From: Echinococcus granulosus
Lineage: Eukaryota; Platyhelminthes; Cestoda; Cyclophyllidea; Taeniidae
Direction: 5' to 3'
DNA: 64,000 nt
Assembly (NCBI RefSeq): GCF_000524195.1
Contig: NW_020170424.1
Span: 534,644-598,643 of the forward strand
Positions 56,629 through 64,000 of this stretch are shown here, piece by piece. Below the pieces are notes generated by a model that was not told the DNA's origin, ran no database searches, and saw only the letters and a list, made by a program, of their open reading frames with translations. The stretch's first letter is position 1. Every line of letters begins with the position of its first letter. Position numbers and translations under genes: made by a program.

Positions 56629-58297
56629 CGTTTTCCTGCGGCGATTGACTCGGATTGCACGCGGAAATTTTCCGTAATGTACCAAAAATGCTACAAATTA
56701 AAACTACATTTACAAGTTGTAAATTTTTTAAAATGGTTAAATTTCACAAAAATATTATAACACCTTAATTGTCAATCTTATTTTACAAATCCGATGTTGC
56801 TTGTAGATACTGCTTTTTGTGTAACAATGGAGATGCCAAAAAATTAAGCAAACAAAAAAGTAAAAATGCAATCTGTTGCAACGAATTTCGAAAATGGAAA
56901 GAGATAGGTTGCGGAAGTGCAATTACGTGAATGACTAAGTATTCATCTATTGGTAAAGCAAATTGAGATTTACGAGGTCGTATTGATGGTCTTTTTACAG
57001 GTTCTTTGGAGACAATGTGATACTTGTGTTTTAACCAGTAAACCACCATGGTTTAAATTTAAGATTCATATCTTCCCCTAATCTAGCAAGTCCGCAAGAC
57101 TTGCAAAATGTGGGCATCACGACGTCCCACCGAAATTATGGATAACATGTAACAAGTCAGGTTCCGGGCTGCTACTTCTCGTTCTACAATTTGTTTAATT
57201 TCCTATAAAGATTTTTTTCGCAACCGCAATGGGTGCTGCTCTTCACTACCACCTTTAGCCTCCACACCCTTGGAACAAGTGGGACTGTAATACTCAATGT
57301 TTTAATGTGCCTTTCAGGGAGGGGGCCCTCAGGAAATACGAATCTCGTGACAGGATCGTTCTCTCCCGTACCTAGTGACTGCGGTTCCTCCCTTCTTAAG
57401 CGTTGTACTTTCCCTCTCGGTCCTTACTTCTTTAATAAATATGTCCAAATTGAACCAACCGGGCTCTTTTAAGAACGCTTGGAACAGGGAAGTGGGGATC
57501 GATGAGTCTCGCCCTACAGGGACATGTTTTATTAAGTATTGACAAACAAAGAAGAACAGGCATCAAGGTCAAGGTGTCCGAGGTACGTTTTTTCCTCAAA
57601 GTCGATGACATTCGACCCATTACGGGGTTTATATATTCTACCCACCTCAAGCTTAAGGAGTACGTTTTAAATAAACACACTATACGGTCGTGATTAACAA
57701 TTTAGGTTCTTATTTTTTTAGGCATATTATAAAATTTCCTACAAAACTGTAACAGTAAAGGCATTTGGTACATAAAAACGAGATCAAGAGCCCAACTTAT
57801 ACTAACAGCAATGTTTTGACCAATTAGAAAGGGCTGCAATGTAATGTTAATCATTTTTAAAAGAATTATACAAGTTATTATGAGCATGGAGTTGTAGATG
57901 CATAAATCTGCTGAAATGAATATAGGGGGTGATCATCTACTTAGTTTGGCATAACAAGTGATTGAAAGTACGGGTAAAAATGCACTTAACAAGTGCCTTT
58001 TTTGTCGTTTTAAGCAATCACTAGGTAAGCCAATTAATGGCTTCAGGTCGGGCTCGTTTTAACTCACCAAGTATTTAAACAAAAGGACACAGAAGAATTT
58101 AGTGGTATGTGTACGGTTCCTGGTTTTCTTTTCCTTGACTTCTAAGCCCCCTATGACCACATTTCGTGATATCTGTCCTGAAAAATGATATTTATTTCTG
58201 TTAATCTTTAGGTTTTCTACAATTCCAATTCAGTTAACTCCTCGATACTTGTAAACTTCCAAGTTAAAGGGTTCTTTCAAGCACATGCGTACATCGT
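56629..58297. other. Divergent DERA-CNOT2 intergenic region
   Basis: 1.67 kb between two start codons pointing apart, so it should contain both promoters. AT-rich except for 57060-57700. No TATA box confidently placed. Confidence 0.6.
57060..57700 (+). other. GC-richer unassigned segment between DERA and CNOT2
   Basis: Composition differs from the AT-rich flanks. It contains two open frames (57233-57472, 57502-57693) and AATAAA near 57433. No homology is recognised. Possibilities are an inserted retroelement fragment, upstream non-coding exons of CNOT2, or nothing functional. Confidence 0.2.
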
Positions 58298-58314
58298 ATG
58301 GCCGGTATTGGACA
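58298..58314 (+). CDS. CNOT2: CNOT2 candidate exon 1
   Basis: A 17-bp coding piece, MAGIGQ with the Gln split, from an ATG that follows an in-frame TAA. Donor GTAAGC. No homology is possible at this length; support is phase and splice signals through three following introns. Confidence 0.55.
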
Positions 58315-61300
58315 GTAAGCTGCGCTCTCTGACTTAAATGTTTTAGACGAAATACATTTGATCATCCATCCTCTTGGAATAGTGCAGCCCAGTATGTTTT
58401 GATTATCCTCCTTTTACTAAACTAATCAGATTAGGAATGGGCAGAACCATGCAAAACGACACGCATAAGAATTCCTCGTCCTTTCAACAAAGTGCTGATA
58501 AAAGGGTGTGTTGACTCTTTGTGTTATTTGTAACAGGGTCCCACGCTACATGTTAGTTCCTTGCAAACTCATGTCTGCATTTTTAACCATGTAGTCTCTC
58601 CTGAGTAACGCGAGTGGCTCTTCGTCATTAGGCGGATTGGGTGGAAGCATTGGACTCAACTATGCTCCTCGTCCTTCGTCCTCTACTCGACTAAAAGGAC
58701 TTAACTCTAACGTTGCCAACGTGCGAAATGCTTACAATCAAGATTCTGGTGTGGACAGCGTTGCCTTGAACCTTCTCCCCTATGGACCCAGTTCAAACTT
58801 CCATGGTACACCGCAACGAGGTATTTCCGAGCCTTCTTTGCTCACTGGAATTGGAAGTATGAACCACGCAGTGAATTCTGAGATCTCTTCACTCATGTCC
58901 GGCCTTGTGAACAATTCCAAACCACCGTTTATGGGTCCAAGCAAGTCCGTCACGGGTATGGGCTTGCTGGGTGGTTCTGTAAGCACCGCCACTAATCTCA
59001 TGAACCCGGGCGTTTCTTCTGGTCTCGCATTTGATCCCTCCGATTTTCCCCCAATTATGAATTCTGTGAATCAATCGCAAAACCAAAGTATTGCTGGCAG
59101 CTCTCAAAGTCGAAATTACGTCTCAGTTATTGCAAAGGGTGGTGGCAATAGCGGGATATCTCCTCTAGGTGGCGGTGGCGGTGGCGGTAGTAGTGGTGCT
59201 GTTTCCAATCAAGCCTCCTTCTCGGCGTCCAACATTCAGGCCTCACCGGAATTTTCCATAGACAGGGATTTCCCCGCTTTACCGGTTGCTCAAAGTTCTG
59301 CAAATGCTGTTACTGCCAGTGGGGCTGGCGGTAGTGGTGGGCCAGGTGCTGGTGCTTCGTCTCCTTCCTCTGTAATCCCCACTGCGTTACCCTCCGTCAC
59401 CATTCCCATGTCGAGTCAATCACTTAACGCCTCATCTGCCGAAACAGTGCTGAAGAATCAGGCAACTCATCGAGTACAGCGTTCTCAGAGCGGTAGTTTG
59501 TCCGTTGGTGGAGCAAATTTCAGTGGCACCTTGCAATTGCTGGGCGACAACTATGTCACCAACATTCCCAAGAACATGATTGACAACCAATTTGGGATGA
59601 TTGGTCTGCTTAAGCTAATTCAAATCGATCCTTCCTTCGAAACACTCGCTCCCGGATTAAATTTAGCCTCTTTAGGCATTGTCAACTGGCCTCCATCTGG
59701 GTAACCACTTGTGATTTGGTTTTCTTTTTCAATGACTTATGTTCCTGATTTTAATTTGTCCAATAATCCTCCTGCCCATGGTTCCAAGGAAATTGTTTTC
59801 AGATTTAAGCTAGGTTTGTGGTATATAGTCCCCAACTGGGTTGACTCTGCTTGAGCTGGACCAACCAGTTTTTCGTGAAAAAGAACCGTCAGGGTATGGG
59901 TGTTTGAGGTATTAGTACCCGCCTCACATTCAGCTGACTGTTTATATCCAGCAAATCATTCTTGGACTGCGTTTGGAGAATTAAATTGACTTACTCAAAA
60001 TCACTTTTATAGGCGTTGTTCTCGGGTGTGACTGGCTATTCTGCTAGTAAACCCCCCTTAATTCAGTTAGTCTAGGGACCTCAAGGAAAGCCACTTCTCA
60101 ATTAGCATCAAATGCCAAGGTTACCCAAGGTTTAGCGACGAAGCAGGCTCGCTATCGGGATAAGGAAGTCTAATGGGTGGTTTCAGTCCATTCAACTACC
60201 TATTAGCTCGTTTTAAGGCGAAACTGGCATTGCCATGTTTGCATGAAATAAGTGCGACTCTTGAAAACGATGAGGAATCTCGCTATTCTCCCTGATCTAC
60301 TGGGAAACTGTTCTCTACTGGACCAGCTGTAATTCTGATTGAAATTCGTGGGAGCACAAATTGTTTATGTTATGAAAACGTCATTTCCTTCACAAATGAC
60401 CTGTTCTTTCAAAAAATGGTCACTTTTTCAGCATCTACTCCCCTACACTACTAGCACTTGCAATTTCACTGTTATTTGCACGTCGTCACGTCACGAAACG
60501 TCATTATCATGCTAACATCTATTGCACCACGTGGTGTTCAAGTGTGAATAGCAGAGAATTGGTTCCTAGAACGCGATCCATTCTTCCTCCTCACACGCCA
60601 TTTGGCCATAGTAACTGTGCCGAGGAATTTGTCTACTTTATGGTGATTCTTTGTGGCATAGGCGGTTTTTTAATGCCTCTTCCTCATTTTCAGGGAACTA
60701 CACAGCGTTTTTGCCTCTCCCTTGACCGATCAGTGCATGTTGCGACCTCATGATATGGACTACAACGTACCTCCAGAGTACCAAATTCGCAGTCGGATTG
60801 CGAGCCGTCTTCCTTCTGACCCTCCACTGGAAAATCTCACTGACGAAATCCTCTTTTGGATATTCTACAATTGCTGTCGCGAAGAAGTTCAATTGGTCGC
60901 CGCTAAGGGGCTGTAAGTCCTGCCTACTCACTTTTGTCTAGTTTGCGTATTTTATCGTCCTGTTACATCCATTTTGCTCTCAATGATTTAGAAAGATAGG
61001 GTCTGGTAAAGCCAAAAAGAGCAATTGTGATTGATTTGTGAATGCAGATACAACCGAGATTGGCGGTATCACAAAAAGAAGATGCGATGGCTCACCCCCG
61101 TCCCTGGAGGTGATGTGATCCGAGAAGGCGCCTCGGAGCAGGGCACTTATTACTGCTGGGAACCGCTGGCCTCGGAAAAGGTGATTCAACAAATGACCAT
61201 CTGCTACGCTGACCTGGACGACACACCGACTACCTACCAGTTGTCCTCCTCCACTCTCAACGCTAGAGTGCAGCCCATACCTCCGATTTATCACCAACAA

Positions 61301-61651
61301 CAACAGCAGCAGCAGCAGCACATGTTTAGCAGCAGCAGTGGAGCAGGTGGATCCACCTATTTTACGCAGACCGGACGCATTCCTCGACCTCCTGCGACTG
61401 CAGCTAACACCTCTAAACTGTCAGTTGTCTCCTCGATGCTGCCCAATGGACCAACAATTGGTGTATCCCAGCAGATGCCAGTGGGGAAAGCAGAGTCGAA
61501 AGTGAACGACTCCACCGTACCTCTGGTCGTCGCTGCTCCTGGCTCTGCCGCCGCCGCTGCTGCTGCTGCTGCTGTGTCCTCCTCTAATGGCCCGAGCTCA
61601 GTCGATCCCATAACAACTGCTACAACAACAGTACCGTCGTCATCATCTTAG
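58298..61651 (+). CDS. CNOT2: CCR4-NOT complex subunit 2, NOT2_3_5 domain (whole gene, 6 exons)
   Basis: Structural subunit that pairs with NOT3 and docks on NOT1 in the CCR4-NOT deadenylase, in nucleus and cytoplasm. Exons: 58298-58314, 58347-58391, 58445-58505, 58595-59700, 60694-60912, 61048-61651, giving 683 aa. The N-terminal half is low complexity (Ser, Gly, Asn). It includes AFDPSDFPPI and IDRDFPALPV, matching LDLSDFPAL and NEDFPALPG of human CNOT2. The NOT box starts near residue 352 with YVTNIPKNMIDNQFGMIGLL and includes FASPLTDQC, DMDYNVPPEY, NRDWRYHKKK and EQGTYYCWE. After PTTYQL (about residue 547) there is an extra tail of about 135 residues with a Gln8 run and an Ala run, absent from human CNOT2. 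The first four exons are separated by introns of 32, 53 and 89 bp. Confidence 0.95.
58347..58391 (+). CDS. CNOT2: CNOT2 candidate exon 2
   Basis: A 45-bp exon encoding RNTFDHPSSWNSAA, between TGTTTTAG (32-bp intron) and donor GTATGT. Phase 2 in and out. Confidence 0.6.
58445..58505 (+). CDS. CNOT2: CNOT2 candidate exon 3
   Basis: A 61-bp exon encoding TMQNDTHKNSSSFQQSADKR, Ser/Gln-rich like the following exon. Acceptor GGGCAG, donor GTGTGT, ending in phase 0 as exon 4 requires. The nearer acceptor ATTAG at about 58432 would lead to a stop and is rejected. Confidence 0.65.
58595..59700 (+). CDS. CNOT2: CNOT2 exon 4: low-complexity region and start of NOT box
   Basis: Starts after CCATGTAG with SLLSNASGSSSLGGLGGSIG and runs open for 1106 bp to donor GTAACC. 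Contains DFPPI and DFPALP motifs, a Gly8 run, and the NOT2 signature VTNIPKNMIDNQFGMIGLL. Confidence 0.95.
59701..60693. other. CNOT2 intron 4
   Basis: 993 bp, GTAACC...TTCAG. Nothing recognised. The next intron, 60913-61047, is 135 bp. Confidence 0.9.
60694..60912 (+). CDS. CNOT2: CNOT2 exon 5: NOT box middle
   Basis: Encodes ELHSVFASPLTDQCMLRPHD, MDYNVPPEYQIRSRI and EILFWIFYNCCREEVQLVAA, matching YPKFASPWASSPCRPQDIDF and HVPSEY of human. Acceptor TTTTCAG, donor GTAAGT, phase 2 out. Confidence 0.96.
61048..61651 (+). CDS. CNOT2: CNOT2 exon 6: NOT box end and lineage-specific tail
   Basis: Begins YNRDWRYHKKKMRWLTPVPG (human FNRDWRYHKEERVWITRAPG) and EQGTYYCWEPL. After the domain come PPIYHQ, eight Gln (codons 61295-61318), a Ser/Gly/Pro stretch and an Ala run near 61550-61576. 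Stop TAG at 61649-61651. Confidence 0.96.
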
Positions 61652-63510
61652 CCTGCTGCATTCCTCTCTGCTTGCTTTTCTCTTCCTGCCAGTCTCTTCA
61701 CCTGAATGCATTTACTCTCCTCTTTGGTCTTCTCCTTGTCAGCCACTCATCGACCGTTGCGCGAAAGTGTAAATTCTCCTCCCCCTTCCACTCCTCCCAA
61801 GGAGGCGTACGTGTATTTATTGACTTCGGAAATGTTTGAGGCAATTCAGCTCTGTAATACACCTACCTACCCACCTACCTCTTTCGTCCGCTTCACTTCC
61901 ACATCTTTAGGAAGGATGGGTGAATGGACACAGGACTCATCATCCCTATTTTTTTCCTGTTTGTACCACTCCCCTTTCTCTCTCCCTTTGCATTCTTCAG
62001 CTAGCACACCAGCGGTGACAGTAGCAGCAGCAGCAACTATGAATGGATGAAAATTCCTTCCTTTCCTCTTTCTCATCAATGACAACATCGACGTGAAAAT
62101 TGTTGCCATGGTGGTCGCAATTTCACCTCGTTCTGTCTGTTTGTATGTGCGCTCGCGCATGTGTGCGCGCACTCACATTAGCAAATCTTTCAAAAGTACA
62201 ATTCTCTATTGGCTAAAGAGGTATTTGTTGTGCTTGTGGAAGGATGAGGAGGAGATGTCTCACGTTGTTCCTTCTAGGTTGGAGCTTCAAGTGTTGCCTT
62301 GTCAGTGTGGAAGGGATTGTCTTGCCACTTCTCCATGACTCGGTGTCCAGATCGTTTATTCGGATGGTCAAGTGAGTTCAGCTAGCTGGCAGTCTTGTGG
62401 ACAACTTTGGTCTTCGTCTCTGCCGGGTGAGTGTGTAGATGAATGAACGTGGCGAGTGATGGAGTCATTGTGGGACCTTCGGTTTCACGCTCAACAAAGC
62501 GTGTGCACGAGTGGTAATGCGTTGTGTGCTGAAGGATTCGCAGTTCTGACTTCGCCTCTCTGTCAGCAATAGGTCATCTTCCACGCCAGTATAGTCTACT
62601 ACGATGCGAGAGAAGGCTCAGAGCTCCACAATGAAAACTCCTGCAGTGCCGATTTGACTCGACTGCCACTCGAATATGGACTGCATCGTACTTGATGGGT
62701 GAAGTTAATTTCGTGTCTTGTTCCACGTAGCTCTGCTGTTTTGAGGTTTGACAAAAGGCCACTTCCAACCCTTAAACTGTCTATTGTTTCCGCAACAAGT
62801 AGTTTTGTAGATGTCCTTTGAAGTACCACGGAGGGATGGATGGATAGATGGGTGAATGGACGTGGAATGGGTGGGTGGATGGATGGATGGCTTCAGTGCA
62901 CCAGCCACTAGCTGTTGTCATGAAAACTATTGTGGAAGCGGCTACTGCTACCAAGGACGCTGCTGATGACAGGTGGAAGGCTGTCCAACAGCCTCCTCCG
63001 ACTTGGCCTCCACCGCAATGCTCGTAGAACATAGATTGAACTCCAATGCTGTGAAGTAATTTCAAGTAAAATTCAGCGTAGCTTTGCCTTGGTCTATTAG
63101 AAAAATACACTTGGCTATTCTTTCTACTGCATTCCTCTTCTTTTGAAGCGTCAGCCAAACCTGATGCATGTAATTGGATCTTGTCTGAGACAGACACTTT
63201 CCCTCATAGTTGTTGCGTGTTCCTTGGAGAAGATGCGGAGCACAGTAACAAATAGGACGCGATGCCCACAAATTGTGAAAAGCAAATTGGTTCCAAAGAT
63301 GCACCATCTAGAGATCCATCGCGTTGAAGAGCACTCTCTATTTTTGACAGTAAAGAAGAATTGTGCCACTGCGACGCATAGGGAGGAGGGTTAATGAAGT
63401 AGGCACACCCAGGCGACGACAGCAGTGGTGGTAATACAGAGACTAAGAAGGTAAATAAAAAATGCATTCAATGGGACAGAAATGAGTGAAATGCGGTAAA
63501 GTGGGAGAGA
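61652..63510. other. CNOT2 3' region and intergenic DNA
   Basis: Pyrimidine-rich after the stop, probably 3'UTR. Includes CA and CG-alternating CGCGCATGTGTGCGCGC near 62153, the GGAT repeat, and AATAAA at about 63454. No gene supported. Confidence 0.5.
62829..62892. repeat. (GGAT)n tetranucleotide repeat
   Basis: GGAT and GGGT units, with the run GGATGGATGGATGG near 62877-62890, downstream of CNOT2. Confidence 0.85.
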
Positions 63511-64000
63511 GATGACCACAGCAGGCGTGATAACGGAGCTAGGAGCAGCTGTCTACATTGCCGTCCTTCCGGCACTCTTGAATTTGTGGCGTTGTCGAAG
63601 CTGTTGCTGATCCTATTGCGGCCACTGGAGATAAGACGAGGATATGGGCTGCATTCTGCAATTCACTGTGCTCCGTGTATGAGGCAAATCAACATAACCA
63701 ATCGCCATTTGCCTAGTCTCCCTCGTCTAGCAGATGTCAAGCTACGAACCACATCTGCGAGTTACCTCACCTTCAGTCACATGACTGAGCCATGCCAACT
63801 CCTTTCTGTGAAATCAACGCGGAGTGGTTTCCAGCACTCTCTACTCCAAGCTAGCTGTCTGGGCAACTACGAGTGACATTTGAGTACAACTGACTTATGA
63901 AGGTATTAACCTGGACGATTGGGACGGTGGAGGGTGGAAGGGAAGTACTTACAGCTCTTTAGCGGCCACTACTTGAATGCCCTCCTGAGTGTGGTTGTAG
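63511..64000 (-). pseudogene. Decayed inverted partial copy of CNOT2 exons 5-6
   Basis: Read on the minus strand, 64000-63953 encodes YNHTQEGIQVVAAKEL and ends at donor GTAAGT, aligning with YNCCREEVQLVAAKGL at the end of CNOT2 exon 5. After a 112-bp intron, 63810-63745 gives HRKELAWLSHVTEGEVTR for HKKKMRWLTPVPGGDVIR, and 63707 onward gives QMAIGYVDLPHTRST for QMTICYADLDDTPTT, then RMQPISSSYLQ for RVQPIPPIYHQ. TAG stops lie at 63745-63743 (from GAG) and 63730-63728 (from TGG), a seven-codon deletion lies between, and a third TAG is at 63615-63613. Similarity fades by about 63511. The retained intron argues for DNA-level duplication rather than a retrocopy. The rest lies beyond the window. Confidence 0.85.

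Noticed and set aside
60980..61321. Minus-strand ORF with a Leu run
   Set aside because: Antisense of the CNOT2 last exon; the Leu run is the complement of the CAG repeat. Its likeness to the plus-strand ORF at 63586-63876 is what exposed the inverted CNOT2 relic.
63586..63876. 96-codon plus-strand ORF
   Set aside because: Antisense shadow of the CNOT2 pseudogene exon.

Overview
The window is a eukaryotic, AT-rich, intron-dominated contig. It is most likely from a parasitic flatworm, and a cestode is the best guess. This rests on the mix of very short introns (32-53 bp) in two genes with introns of 1-15 kb in a third, on moderate GC, and on dunce-like and CNOT2-like proteins that are clearly animal but divergent. 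The species is an inference. Two 100-N assembly gaps are present.

Three real genes and one gene relic account for the recognisable coding sequence. (1) Positions 970-51358, plus strand: a cAMP-specific phosphodiesterase of the PDE4/dunce family, about 50 kb and 14 coding exons. It has two alternative long-form 5' ends, at 970-1370 plus 3362-3562, and at 18354-19063 fused to the shared exon. Both supply an N-terminal RRxS site just before or within UCR1, and both join the same UCR1-end, UCR2 and catalytic exons. Every splice phase was checked and is consistent. (2) Positions 54029-56628, minus strand: deoxyribose-phosphate aldolase (DERA), six exons, 323 aa, convergent with PDE4. (3) Positions 58298-61651, plus strand: CNOT2, the NOT2 subunit of the CCR4-NOT deadenylase, six exons, 683 aa as modelled, divergent from DERA. 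(4) Positions about 63511-64000, minus strand: a decayed inverted copy of the CNOT2 3' exons. It keeps the intron position but carries point-mutation stop codons, and it runs off the window end.

The remainder is PDE4 introns and three intergenic stretches. They hold microsatellites, a dispersed repeat whose two copies coincide with the two N gaps, a 22-bp near-palindrome present twice, and several GC-rich coding-like islands that may be alternative PDE4 promoters or first exons but could not be assigned. No rRNA, tRNA, CRISPR array or complete transposon was recognised.

The three genes do not form a pathway. PDE4 ends cAMP signals, DERA salvages deoxyribose 5-phosphate from nucleoside breakdown, and CNOT2 supports mRNA deadenylation and transcriptional repression. 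Reading by eye cannot exclude further small exons in the long introns, and untranslated ends are not defined.
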